Shown here: in pieces, positions 22,800 to 35,111 of the stretch
Numbering within the stretch: the stretch's first letter is position 1
How the letters are laid out: every line of letters starts with the position of its first letter
DNA from: Paracamarosporium sp. OC-R06-R3
Taxonomy: Eukaryota; Ascomycota; Dothideomycetes; Pleosporales; Didymosphaeriaceae
Direction: 5' to 3'
Assembly (NCBI GenBank): GCA_019828545.1
Contig: JACVRA010000073.1
Coordinates: 434,001 to 498,000, forward strand
DNA: 64,000 nt
The notes under the pieces: generated by a model
Told to the model about the DNA's origin: nothing
The model's input: the letters and a program-made list of their open reading frames with translations, nothing else
The model's database searches: none
Program-made: the position numbers and the translations under genes

Positions 22800-24616
22800 A
22801 TGGCGCTCATACAGACCAGCTTGATCTGGGTCGCGTATGCTGTCGCAATCGTTCTGCTGCTCGCAATCGCTGCCATTTTCGTCTTCCTATACCAGACGCC
22901 CCGCGACCGTGCCGCATCCGTCACGACGATATGCATCTTTACGACCAGCGTCCTTCTGGCCACGGTGCTGCTTATGCCCGTGGACGTCGCCCTCGTCTCT
23001 TCCACGTCGCTTTCTAGCCAAGGGCGCAAGAAGAGCTGGGCCACTCCAGAGCGCGTTGATAACATTCTGTACACGCTCAAAGTCGTCTACTACACATTGT
23101 ATTCGCTAGATGCTGTGCTATGCCTGCTCGTGGTGCCTTTCACGTACTTTTGGTATGAAGAATACGACGAGGATGCTGCCGAACACGGTGAACAGACCGC
23201 TGGAGAGAGGCTCTGGGGCGCCTTCAAGTACACCATCGCCTTCCTCGTTTTTGTGGTCATCATCTTCCTCATTGGATTCTTCGTTCCATTTGCAAAGCAA
23301 GCTAAGGACGATGATCGTTTGGACCTTGACTACTTCAAGCATCTTCTTGCTGAGAACCGTGAGTAAACCCTATATCTAGTATTGTGCCTGATTAACAAGT
23401 GTTAGACGGCGAGCGCGCTCTATCGTTTGCACTAGGTCTTTTGATGCTGATAGGAACCGTTCTCTACGTTTTGTACACTGGTGCTGGACTAGCGCTCCTT
23501 CCTGTTGCCATGATCAAGTCGGCTCCTTCGGTTTCCGCTCCGACGTTGGTCGCAAACACTGCCTCGCAACTTGAATCCAACCGCGAACGCCAGAGACAGC
23601 TCGAGGGCCGCAGCGAAGGTCGCCATGGTGGTCTGGACCCTCGTGACCGACGTGAACTCGAAGCTCTGGTTCGTGAAGAGCGAACACTCATTCGTCGTGA
23701 GCGTCTCGTTGCCGAATCCAGCGGGGAAGATCGACACTGGCTCGTCAAGGCCTGGATCAAGATTGAGGCTGTCTTCCGACCCTTGAAGCTTCTTGGAGGC
23801 CTTATACTGATGGTGCTCGCACTTCTGATCTTTACCAGCATGCTTATCACTGGCATTGACAAGGCCAAGAACTCCATCTGCAAGTCTCACTGCGGGTATA
23901 TCCTGGGCCACATCAACATCTTCCAGCCCTTAAACTGGATACTCGTCAAAGCCTCCAAGGTCTTCCCGATCGACTATGTCCTCTTCTTACTTCTTGTGCT
24001 GTTCTTCTTCTGCTCCTCTGTCGTCGGCATCGCAACCGTCGGCATTCGCTTCCTCTGGCTCACCATCTTCAAGATTCGCAAGGGCCACACCTCTCCACAG
24101 GCTCTACTGTTGGCAACCGTTCTCCTCAACCTCATCGTCCTCGCCATCAATTATTCCGTTGCTATGATCGTAGCCCCTCAATACGCTACCTTCGGTCCCC
24201 AAACCTTTTGCGACCGCGAACCGCGCCACCCGGGCGAGCAACCCAGCTGCAAAGATCACGAGGCTGATATCAAGCCATGCACAGAGACAGCTACGAACCA
24301 TTACGCAAAGGACGTGTGCACGCCTAGCGTTCTGAGCACCTTTATCAACCGCGTCACCATCAACTTCCCGTTCTTTGGTGTCGTGCTTTTCTGGGCACAG
24401 TTCTTTTTCTTGGGTGTCTACTTCATTGTATTCCTTACGACGCTTTTCAGGACCCCCAAGTTGGATCAGGAGCAAATCGATCGGGACTTGGAGGAGGAAG
24501 AGGAGGAGGGCTTGCTCGCGAGCACGGGTCGGAGGTTCAATGCCACTTGGCAAGACATTACTGGAAGGGCGAAGAGGGGCTATGGAACGACGGATACCAA
24601 CGGGGAGCGGAGTTAA
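22800..24616 (+). CDS. Probable lysosomal/vacuolar cobalamin transporter, LMBR1 family
   Basis: Exons 22800..23358 and 23406..24616 give 589 aa, the length of fungal LMBD1-like proteins. The animal homologue exports vitamin B12 from lysosomes; the fungal role is unproven. The protein is polytopic: about nine hydrophobic helices, starting with [30 protein letters not shown] loop and the [19 protein letters not shown] segment are typical. A cytosolic charged coiled-coil-like loop follows residue 240 ([19 protein letters not shown]). A cysteine-containing lumenal loop lies near [15 protein letters not shown]. The C-terminal acidic tail is DLEEEEEEG. The intron (GTGAGT to GTTAG) splits one codon and restores the [10 protein letters not shown] helix. 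Confidence 0.92.
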
Positions 24617-26722
24617 GAGTTGGACTTTGTGTCGTTGCTTATATATGTGATTTGGGGGGAATTGGAGATGTTGAAAATTCAGAGTGTAGTTTATACATAC
24701 GGTAGCATACGCTGGGTTGGGTTTTGGACTTATGGCAAGGGTCGTGATACCTGCATGTGTCGGCGCTGGGCGTTTGGTATGTAACACGCAGGTTGGCTTG
24801 AATTGTATGTTGATGTGGAAGTGTTGCGTATTCTGTCCGCTTCTTCCGAGTGTCTAATCGCCATGTTCGAGTGAACATCCATACAAGGAATGGCATCACC
24901 GGTCGATGCAGCCATGTGCTGGACTAGGTTCTTGCAAGGTGAGGTGCGGTATCCTCATGAAAAGGGAAGTAGTCGGCTCTGTCTTTCCCTCTGCACTTCT
25001 TTTACTCGCATGCTTTGTGTCCAAAAGGAGTCTACAAAAGACAGTTCTTTGCCAAGATCAAGTGCATATCTCACAGTATCATTAATGCCATAGAATTCGT
25101 TAACGAAGGGAATAGTCGATACTAATCCCGAGGAAAGAAACCAATTCATTTCGCTTTGAAAGCTTGTCAACATGCAAATCCAAAACACAAACCTCGTATC
25201 CTATCTATCTACCCGCCCACCTCGATACTTTCAGAGCCTCAATCCACCACTGAACTAACTCTACTCCCGCGTCATTACAGCCTCGGCATTAAGTCGACCT
25301 ACGCAATGCTTTCAGACGTGTGCCTAGCACTTCATCTACGCCGCGAACACATCATGACGCTTTGTCTTATTGGCGATCACTCACTCGACATGATCGCGGA
25401 GTATGGCATGATCTCGCGTAGGAGTATCGGATCTGCGATTGCATCTGCAGATGCACCTACATCTGTGATCTACAGATCTTCTCTTCTGAATCGCGGACAG
25501 ATGTTGGCTGGTGTGCTGTGCAAGGAGGCGGAAAACGCTTCGGTTGAAGCGCTATCGAGTGTGATGTGTTGGAGTAGCGTATCGAATTACGCCTTCAGTG
25601 ATAGTGTTAGAGGGTATATTGTGCATGGATCTTCGTAGTGCTAGATGTGATTGGAATCGTCCTCGCCTTGCCCTACGGAGGCGCACTCCAATGAGAAGAA
25701 GTCAACACGCAGATCGACACGATGCGACCTGCGAGCGAGTTCAATGGATTGAAAAGGAAGCACGATGATGCTATGGCTTGCCTGTCAGTCATCTTCAGGG
25801 TTCCACGGGATCGATTTCGTCTACGGGTGCCCGGTAGGCGGAACGATCTGCTGCTGCATGGTGTACAGCGAGACATCGCCATCCTAAGCAAGGATCCCAA
25901 CACTTCATCGAGGCGCGGGGGCGCATCTTCACATCAGATACCCACTTGTCGCGTGCCCATGTCCAGATGAGGTCCAAATGTCTGGCCAACCATAGCACCG
26001 ATCAAAGAGGCGCCGTCGCCAAGCCCCGCGCTGGCGTGATATATAGCCTACTTGACGTGCTCGCATGGCTAAATCGTGGGACTTTTCGGCTTCGCTTGAG
26101 CCTGGCGAGAGCATACGATAGCAAGGATGCAGTGTTATGCAAAGTAGATCTCGTAATGGCTTCATACTTGAACTTGTGGGGGCGAGAAACAAGCCCAAAG
26201 TGGCGTACTTCGAGTGCACGCGACCGTCTAGCTTGGAGAATTGGTACGTAAATAGCGTGTATGGGGCTTTTCAGAAAGATTGGAAGGCTCGATTGGAGGC
26301 ATGGGTACGTGGTCGAGACTAAGGTCGGGCACGCCGGATCGATCTCGTACCTGCTAGAGCATACCAATTGAGCTGAAGCAGACTCCTCGGAAATAGGGCG
26401 TTTGACTTGCTTCAAGCCCAAACAATTCCAAATTAGCAATGTGGATGGTCGAAAGAGGTCTGGACAGCGGCGAAAGATGAAGATGGGGTGCTACAGCGAG
26501 AGGAAGTCTTTTCGCGGGCCACCCAAGGTAGTTTGAAGCATATTGAAATCGATAGTAAAAACGCTGAACGCTCGAATTGAGCCTGATTCTATTCATACAA
26601 CAGCTAGAGGCTGGGGTATCCTTCTGGGTTCGTTCGTAAATTCGTAACTTCGTTTTGTTCCAGTTTGGGCGCACGCCCTCATCATCCTCATCCTAGCTTC
26701 TTCTGCATCGTCTTTCGGTAGG
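24617..26722. other. gene-poor intergenic region
   Basis: 2.1 kb between the convergent LMBD1-like and BUB2 genes. One intronless plus-strand frame starts with ATG at 25306 and runs to 25638 (110 aa, MLSDVCLALHLRREHIMTLC...), but I recognise no family and codon use is undistinguished. Several short minus frames between 26002 and 26674 are equally unconvincing. Confidence 0.45.
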
Positions 26723-27890
26723 TTATTTGGCATGATTTACAATCTCCTCATACATATCTTCGGGTATTTTGCTGGTGAAACCCGTGGCCAGAGGAATAAT
26801 TGCGCCTGCGTTTAATGCGGGAAAGCTTCTTAATTGTTGATTTGGGCTATCGAGGATGTCAGTGGTAGTTCAACCAAAGTGGAAAATGATGTGACAAACC
26901 TGGAGCTATCCAATAGTTCGTTCCGCATCAGAACAAGCTGAGCGACAATGCACAGAATATTCAAGTGTGGGCCATAGGCGAATAGAAAGTCCCACAACTT
27001 AAGGACTTCTGGGAGAGGCGAGGTGCATGCACACATGGTTAGGACAGAAGCAAAGGCGTAGATTCTTGCTTCCATGCGGTAGTCCATCAGATGCGCGTAC
27101 AACTTCTCATCGACAACCTGCAGAACCCGGTCTACTAAAGCCACGCCTTTGTGGACTCCTTCCATAGAGCCTCGGACGTAACCTGGACATTCTTGAGTGA
27201 TGAGCTTCTCGAAGCCAGTAAACGCCTCGACCTCGCTACGCGCGGCATACAAAAAGGGACCGCACAGCACGTTCATGCCTTGCACGTAGCCGATCTGCTC
27301 TGCGTCATTTGTGGTCGAGGCATCTGTCCGTATGCTGGCGGCAAGCGAGTGACGGGACATCATGGCTGTGTCGGGACTGCCTCCGAACTCAGACAGAGTG
27401 GGCGGGGACTGCCAGCCATTGACGCGTGCTTCGTGTGCATCGTTGAGCCTCCACGCGACAGCATTGAGAACACGCGTGATACTATTCTGCGTGACGCGTC
27501 GGCGGAACAGCGGGTCACCCTGGAAGGTACGGAAGGTGTCGTTTTGGATCTTGGTGTGGGCTGGCGATGCGCCTTGTCGGACAAGGTCGAGGTAGACGTC
27601 GGTCCTCAGCGGCGGGGCATTGAGCAGTATAAGCCAAATGTACATGCGCAATTCAGACTACGGGAGGCAATCAGCAACAGCATGGTGAGAGGTGCATTGC
27701 TTGGACGATAGCAACTGCCTCCAACGGCAGTCGAACCAGAGGGGCAGCGCACGAGATGCAGGTGGAGACGTACCATGCCCTCGCTGTTTGCGGGTATGCC
27801 GTCGGCCAGTATGGCGAAGCGCAGCTCATTGAGGCCCTCCTCGACGCGCAACGACGGCCCCTTTAGCAGGAGCATATCAAGGTTGGGCAT
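26723..27890 (-). CDS. BUB2: Bub2/Cdc16-type TBC GTPase-activating protein
   Basis: GAP subunit (with Bfa1/Byr4) for the Tem1/Spg1 GTPase at the spindle pole body. It restrains mitotic exit or septation until the spindle is aligned. Three exons (27774..27890, 26900..27657, 26723..26846) give 332 aa, normal for Bub2. The TBC catalytic pair is present: the arginine finger in IQNDTFR (Arg82) and the glutamine finger in GYVQGMN (Gln165). Other family segments are FLYAARSEVEAF, EGVHKGVALVDRVLQVVD and VLKLWDFLFAYGPHLNILCI. Between the two fingers lies a roughly 40-residue insertion (about residues 115-158). The last exon gives the expected FPALNAGAIIPLATGFTSKI ending before the stop. Confidence 0.95.
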
Positions 27891-29239
27891 GGCGCTCTAT
27901 GTGTACTCGAGGTGTAGTCGGGTGTTTGTTTGTTTGGGGGTGGGCTTAGTGTTCGGGTCGTCGCAGTGCAAGACGAAGGGCTTGGCACGGGCCGTCGGTC
28001 GCAGGCGCAGCTTCCCCATACATAGGAAACGGTTCCCCGCCATGGCTGCTGCTGTGCCAGAAACGACTCCTCTGCAAGCTATGCCGACTGACAGTATCCT
28101 CCTCAACGAGCCAGAAACACGACGGACGCACTGGACCTACGCACGCCTGCGATGAGCTGGAAACCGAGGCAGACGTGGGTCAACAACACCACAAAGAGCT
28201 GCAGGCCCCGTCGAAACTAGCAGCACCCTGGAGCTGGACCTGAGCTGGAGCCGGAGCCTTGCCCTCGACGCCTCGCATCCCACGTGCGTCGACGTCCTCA
28301 CTGCAGGGCGCATACCGATAGCAACATTCCATTCCACACTGACATGCGACGGCGTTTTCGCACCAATAGCGCTGGGACGCGGCGCGGCGCAGAGCCATCA
28401 GATTTCGCATTTCCGCGGCAGGCGGGCACGTCACCGTCGAGTTTGGCCTACGCAAAGGACCACCAAGCCCGTCAACGGCGCCCTGGCGAGCCCGCTCTGG
28501 AGAGTACGACATCGACGCGCTCAAGCACGCAATTGCCGTCGCTGCCCCCGTGATTGGCCGCGCCCCCGGCGCTGGTGCCCACTCTCGCCGTGCGGCTGCC
28601 CCATCCCTGTCGTCCCGCGCGCAGATCCTGGTAGCTTCATCGATCCGAGCACGCGGCGCAAACATCAGCACCCACACGCCATGCTTGTCCTACCGAACTC
28701 GCTGCCTTTCGGGCAATTTCGTCACACCAGAGTGCCGCTGCTAGACGCGTCGAGATGGAAGAGACTTGCCTCTCGATCTTCCTTTCCTTCAAAACGCCTC
28801 CTTGCGCTACCACCGCGGCTGGCTGATCCTGTAGACCTTGGGTGGCTCCGATTTTTTCTCTACCTTTATTTGCATTTGCAAATCTCCTCTGTCACGCAAT
28901 TCCACCGTCGTATCAGTCAATTCGGAGCCGCGAATCCCAAAGCTGGGGTCCTCGCCGGTGCACACACCCTGCCCTAATTCGATTTGTGGCTTTTCAGCGC
29001 TGTCTCCCCCCAAGGATCCAGAGCTTGTCGGTTCGCAGAAAAGCAACGCCAGGTCTTGGGTGCGCCTGCATCTATATAGCCCAGCCGCCGAGCCCGTGTC
29101 TGTGGACTCTTGTCAAAGCTTGCCTCCCTTGTCCTGCTACCGCAGAGCAATAGCAAGCCGTCCTGATCCCTCGTTTTCTTGTCCTGCTGTGGCCCAAGGC
29201 ACCAGACTCTGGTAGCCCTTTCCTGTTCATCCGCCTGCC
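27891..29239. other. divergent GC-rich region between BUB2 and the sulfate permease gene
   Basis: 1.35 kb serving two promoters. A 37-codon frame (28042-28155) begins with a near-ideal CCGCCATGG context and may be an upstream ORF of a long permease leader. Longer minus-strand frames here have the arginine-rich composition of GC-rich noncoding DNA. Confidence 0.45.
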
Positions 29240-31833
29240 ATGGCCTCCAACACTACCAAGATCGGCCACGGGCTGGCCAAGGTCTTGGGTATCGACCTGC
29301 ATTACCGCCATGAAACTGGCTCAGAACGTGTGACACGCGGCGAGAGTGTCTTTTCGGTCGGTTCTGCGGATACCTATGTCGAACAAGAACCAACCGCCTG
29401 GGAATGGATTTGCGAAGTTACACCAAGTGGTCGAGACATCCAGCAATATTTCATCAACCTCTTCCCTTTTCTGAGGTGGATCACTCGCTACAACGCGCAA
29501 TGGCTTATGGGAGATCTGGTAGCAGGTAAGCTCGCCCCCATCCAAATTCTCAGCCTTGTTTCCTAACGTTTTGGCAAGGTATCACTGTCGGCGCCGTCGT
29601 CGTCCCACAGAGTATGGCATACGCAAAGCTTGCGCAACTTGCTCCTGAATTCGGCCTGTACTCTTCGTTCATGGGTGTGCTCCTCTACTGGTTCTTCGCG
29701 ACGTCCAAGGATATCACCATTGGCCCCGTCGCTGTGCTATCAACTGTCACTGGAAATGTTGTCACCAAAGCCCAGGCCAAGATCCCTGACGTTCCAGCCG
29801 ACATTATAGCCTCATCGTTAGCAATCATTGCAGGATCGATCGTGCTGTTCCTCGGACTCGCCCGTCTTGGCTGGTGGGTGGAGTTGATCACACTCCCCGC
29901 CATCTCAGCCTTTATGACAGGGTCCGCCTTGAACATTGCCGTTGGGCAGGTGCCTACTATGATGGGAATCACTGGATTTTCCACCCGCGAAGCTACATAC
30001 AAAGTGGTCATCAATATCTTGAAACATCTGGGCCGATCCGATTTGAACGCGGCCATCGGATTGACTGCCTTGGCTATGCTCTACATAATACGCTTCACTT
30101 GTGGTTACCTAGCAAAGCGATATCCAAGCAGACAGAAGACTTTCTTCTTCATCAGCACTCTTCGAACAGCCTTTGTTCTACTCCTATACATTGCTATCAG
30201 CTATGGTATCAACCACAACCACCGACGCAAGCCAAGGATTTCTGTGCTGAAAGACGTTCCGCGAGGTTTCAAGCACGCTCGGGTTCCCCACATCACTCCA
30301 GATATCATCTCGTCTTTCGCTTCTGAGCTTCCATCGACCGTCATTGTGCTTCTGATTGAGCACATCTCTATTTCGAAGTCTTTTGGCCGCGTGAACAACT
30401 ACAAGATCGATCCTTCTCAAGAACTCGTCGCCATCGGTGTTACCAACGTCCTCGGTCCGTTCTTAGGAGCGTATCCTGCAACCGGTTCATTCTCACGTAC
30501 TGCCATCAAAGCCAAGGCTGGCGTCCGAACCCCCTTCGCCGGTGTTATCACCGCCTTGGTTGTGTTGCTTGCAATTTATGCACTCCCCGCCATGTTCTGG
30601 TATATCCCGAATGCCGCCCTTGCAGGTGTCATTATCCATGCAGTAGGGGATCTCATCACGCCTCCAAACACCGTGTACCAATTTTGGCGGATATCGCCGT
30701 TGGAAGTCATCATCTTCTTTGCGGGTGTCTTCGTCACCATTTTCAGCAGTATTGAGAACGGTATCTATACCACCATCTCGATCTCGGCAGCGATATGGGT
30801 ATTCAGAGCTTTCAAAGCGCGAGGTCGGTTCCTTGGTAAAGCCAGGGTCCATTCAGTCATTGGAGACCACCTTCTCGACCCTGCTGAGGAAGATAAAGAA
30901 TTTGGTCAAAAACCGGAGCGTCGCCGCCCAGCCGACAACGAAGACTCTGTACGGGACATTTACCTACCAATTGATCACCACGATGGTAGTAATCCGGAGA
31001 TCACCCTCGAAGACCCGTACCCTGGTATCTTCATCTATCGCTTCTCAGAAGGTTACAACTATCCCAACGCCAATCACTATCTGGACGAGCTCACAGATAC
31101 AATCTTCAAGAAAACTCGCCGCACGAATCCCAACAGCTACGGCAGACCAGGTGTAAGTGTCCTTTGCCCATCGTGACTGTCTTCAATCTTTGGAATAATC
31201 CGCTGACTTCTGCAGGACCGCCCATGGAACGACCCTGGCCCACGTCGCGGAAAAGAGGAAGACCCAACTGATCACCGTCCCACTCTCAAAGCTATCATCC
31301 TGGACTTCTCCTCTGTCAACAATGTTGATCTCACTTCGATGCAAAACATGATTGACGTGCGAAATCAGCTCGACCGATATGCTGCTCCTGATACTGTCGA
31401 CTGGCACTTCTGCAATGTTAACAACCGCTGGACCAAACGAGCGCTCGCAGCCGCAGGATTCGGGTACTATACGCCAGAGCCGGAAGGCTCAGTCATCAGC
31501 CGATGGAAGCCTATCTTCAGCGTTGCTGAAATTGGTGGCAGCTACAGTGTCGCGGCTGAACTGGAAGCGAAGGAACGTAGGAGGGCGTTGAAGAACGCCG
31601 CAAAGCGCGATGGACAAGTCGACGATGACATTGCGGAGCGCACCACCTCCGTGTCAGGGTCTGAGGAGGATTCGTTGGACAAGCAGCTCAGCAAGACCAA
31701 GGCGTATGGCTCAACGAACACGAAGCCAGCTAAGATCGCGGTGGTGCAGGGTCTCAACAGGCCATTGTTCCATGTCGACATTACGGCTGCATTGAACAGC
31801 GCACTCGCCAATGCGCAGAGGAAAAGTCATTAA
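29240..31833 (+). CDS. Sulfate permease, SulP family with STAS domain
   Basis: High-affinity sulfate uptake at the plasma membrane, equivalent to yeast Sul1/Sul2. Three exons (29240..29525, 29579..31152, 31216..31833) give 825 aa. The first intron falls inside the SulP signature: joined reading gives GDLVAGITVGAVVVPQSMAY. Family segments follow: APEFGLYSSFMGVLLYWFF, TSKDITIGPVAVLS, GLARLGWWVELITLPAISAF and GPFLGAYPATGSFSRTA. About 10-12 helices span residues 90-520. A cytosolic STAS domain occupies about residues 585-740 (IILDFSSVNNVDLTSMQNMI). The charged Ser-rich loop near residue 700 (VSGSEEDSLDKQL) may be regulatory. A sulfatase gene lies 6 kb downstream, but unrelated genes separate them. 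Confidence 0.95.
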
Positions 31834-32441
31834 GATACCCCAGGTTTGACGGTGCTGCCAGGAATAGGTAGCAGTATAGAAGTTGCGGTCGCTTTTGTGT
31901 ACATAATTTAGAATAGCGGTCATTTAATGTTACGCGCGACGATCTTCAGTTCGTTGGTATTTCTGCTATACACTAGCTTTCGATTGCTGCTCAAATATGC
32001 CCCTGGATAATGTTTGTCATGTTGTGAAAGCGTAAACCGCGAGTAAACCCCCACAGCAGTGCCCCATCGGGTTAGCGGACTTAGCACGGGCAGCGCGTGG
32101 TCTCGGAGCTAAAACACCATTGCATAGCTGTCCTCTATTCAGCCGAGCCTCGCCCATTACCTTCACAGCCTCCACCCTGAGCCGTTATTCTCTTCTAGTC
32201 TGTAACATGATATAGTGGCCTTAGCACTTGTAGTGCCTATTCACTCCTTTCATTTCGACTCTCAATTGGTCTTGCGCCGGTGAAACGCTACGCAGGCAAT
32301 TGTTGAAAGCGTCCAAAGACTTTCTCGTACCACACACACTTCGCTGCACGAGCGTCTACCCGCAACCTCAAATCACTCCCTCTCTCCGCGAGAGATCCCC
32401 TTACATTGGACGAGTCTTTGTAACGGGCGAAACCAACGAAG
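31834..32441. other. intergenic region
   Basis: 608 nt holding the permease 3' end and the ERV46 promoter. No gene is supported. Confidence 0.5.
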
Positions 32442-33935
32442 ATGCCGGCGAAATCGCGCTTTACGCGCCTCGATGCGTTTACCAAGACTGTGGAGGACGC
32501 GCGCGTGCGCACGACGAGTGGTGGCATTGTGACAATTACGAGTTTGCTGGTAATTTTGTGGTTGACATGGGGCGAGTGGGCAGACTATAGGAAGGTCAGC
32601 GTGCGACCGGAGCTTATTGTGGATAAGGGAAGAGGTATGCGCATCACAACCGCCTGTGAAGCCTGGGTGGGCGGAGAGAGAACTGGAGCATGCTAACACG
32701 AAGGCAGGTGAGAAGATGGAGATCTCGATGAACATTACGTTCCCCCGCATGCCGTGTGAGCTGCTCACGCTCGATGTTATGGACGTCTCTGGCGAATTGC
32801 AAATGGGTGTATCACACGGCGTTAACAAGGTTCGGTTATCGCCCGAGAATGAAGGGAGCCATGCGATTGAGACGAAAGCGCTCGACTTGTAAGTCACTAC
32901 TCGTCGCAACTCTCGCAGTGCATTAGCTTATCGCATTTCCAAGGCACAAAGACGAAGCTTCCCACCTCGACCCCAACTACTGCGGCGAATGCTATGGTGC
33001 TCCCGCTCCATCTGACGCCCAGAAGCCTGGCTGCTGCAACACCTGTGACGATGTACGAAACGCCTACGCCTCCATCTCCTGGTCCTTTGGTCGTGGCGAG
33101 GGCGTTGAGCAGTGCGAGCGCGAGCACTACGCCGAACATCTCGACGCTCAGCGTAAGGAAGGGTGCCGCCTCGAGGGCAGCATCAAAGTGAACAAGGTCA
33201 TCGGCAACTTCCACATAGCACCCGGAAAGTCTTTCTCCAATGGCAACATGCATGTACACGACCTGGAAAACTACTTCAAAGACGAGACGCACACCTTCAC
33301 CCACAAGATTCACCACCTGCGCTTCGGCCCACAACTCAGCGACGCTGTCATCGCGGATATGCAGCAGAAGCACGCGAATACTGGACCGGGCGGCTGGACG
33401 AACCACCACATTAACCCACTTGACAACACCGAACAGGCTACCACCGAAAAGGCTTTCAACTTCATGTATTTCGTTAAGGTGGTATCGACTGCATATCTCC
33501 CGCTCGGTTGGGAGAATGTTTCGGGGCGCGGCAAACATGAAGATATGCTCGGTGCCACCATCGACGCAAACTACAAGGGCAGTATCGAAACGCATCAGTA
33601 CTCTGTCACGAGTCACAAGAGAAATCTCGCAGGAGGTCCGGACGAGGAAGATGGGCACAAAGAGCGGATCCATGCTAGGGGTGGCATTCCAGGCGTCTTC
33701 TTCTCATATGTAAGACTCCTGTTCTCGATTTTATTAACAATGGATTCATTCTAATAACATATAATAGGACATCTCTCCCATGAAGGTCATCAATCGCGAA
33801 GAGCGCGCCAAGTCTTTCTCCGGCTTTCTCGTTGGTCTATGCGCTGTCATCGGCGGTACACTCACGGTTGCTGCGGCTGTCGACCGCATGCTGTACGAGG
33901 GTGCGAATAGGATCAAGAAGATGCACTCAAACTAG
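32442..33935 (+). CDS. ERV46: ER-Golgi cargo receptor Erv46 (ERGIC3 homologue)
   Basis: Subunit of the Erv41-Erv46 complex cycling between ER and Golgi in COPI/COPII vesicles and retrieving escaped ER proteins. Four exons (32442..32634, 32708..32888, 32944..33709, 33768..33935) give 435 aa. The N-terminus has the family's RLDAFTKTVEDARVRTTSGG, then a first membrane helix (residues about 28-46). The lumenal domain contains the cysteine pair region CGECYG (138-141) and GCCNTC (155-159), HIAPGKSF and FMYFVKVVSTAYLPL. The second helix (FSGFLVGLCAVIGGTLTVA) near residues 398-416 precedes a short cytosolic tail ending in basic residues, consistent with retrieval signals. The last exon is required for the second helix. 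Confidence 0.95.
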
Positions 33936-35111
33936 TGCCCTTGTCCTAGACGACATCTGCCCTGTGTTACAGCATCCTGTTTGATTCGTATGCATTGCAA
34001 GGCGATCGTGTTTGGCGTTCGGCGTACACGGCTGCCTTTGGGCCGATTGAGTGTGCATTATATTTGACATTTGCGAATTCATGTTTTTCAAATGGAGGGG
34101 TTCGATAGGCGAACGCAACTCTGCGGAGAGGCGAATGTACAGTTGATAGAGATATTGAGAGGATCGAAGCTTCTCAAGGCATGTGATAGATGCAGAAAGC
34201 GATACGGATTTTGGATCCCGAGTGAGTGTGCATTGGTGATCGTGATATCGTTTGCAAACTGTCTTGTTGAGCTAAGAAATGACGAATGACTGCTTTTCAT
34301 CACGTTTTGCTTCAAAGCCCCTAGCCGCAGGTCATACGATATAAAAAGCTGATAGGATTCCGGCCACGAGGTGACGTGCATCTCTGCGTAACGGAACACA
34401 GATAGTACTTTCTGCCATAGCAACACGGTTCACTATTGCGAGGCATGATTGAGCTCGATATAAGGTCACTAGCCTGTGAGCTATTGTTTCACTTGATATT
34501 ATTCTTGTGAGTATCCTGCCAGCTCTATAATACCACAATCGGCCACGACCGTGAGAGATGCTACTATTTCGAACTACCTTGGATTCCTCTATTATTGAAC
34601 AAGCGTGCATGATGTTCTACCTATATGCCAGGAAGATTGTCTTCCGAACATATCATTGTTATATGCAACGTCATTTGAATCTAGGTGCAGTCTAATAAAG
34701 TCTAATCGAACTGCTGTATCCAAAGATCCAAATGAGGATTAGCTGCTCATTACCTGGCTTATGTAAGTGTTGTACCTATACACTCGCTTGCTCTAATAAG
34801 ATAGGAAGACCAAAGTAATTTTACAACACGACTACTCGATGGCCAAGTTATCAATATCGCATTCGCCCATGATACTATTTTCTTTATCTTAACGATGCGT
34901 TTCAGAACACTGATGCCACCTAGCGACGCAGCAATCTAACACTGGCAGACATGCGCGGTCTTGAGCACATCTGGTTGGACACTGGTAAGCACAGCCTTAA
35001 GCGCTCAGCCTGATCAAAATGTGGACAGCTGCCCCTCGCTTTCCGCTACCATAGCATCATAGTCGATAATTGCCAACGACCTTCACAAATAAAGAGTATA
35101 TATAGACGGCG
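33936..35111. other. AT-rich intergenic region before the HET gene
   Basis: 1.2 kb, increasingly AT-rich from about 34,500. Only short unsupported frames. It marks the change from the housekeeping block to the accessory region. Confidence 0.45.

Noticed and set aside
25306..25638. 110-codon plus-strand frame starting MLSDVCLALHL
   Set aside because: No recognised family, no conserved motif and no leader or splice support; kept only as a note in the intergenic entry.
28180..28677. 165-codon minus-strand Arg/Ala/Cys-rich frame
   Set aside because: Composition is that of translated GC-rich noncoding DNA, and equally long frames exist on the other strand.
28801..28835. GGCTGGCTGATCCTGTAG resembling the start of 18S rRNA
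   Set aside because: Similarity covers only a few bases and no rRNA sequence follows.
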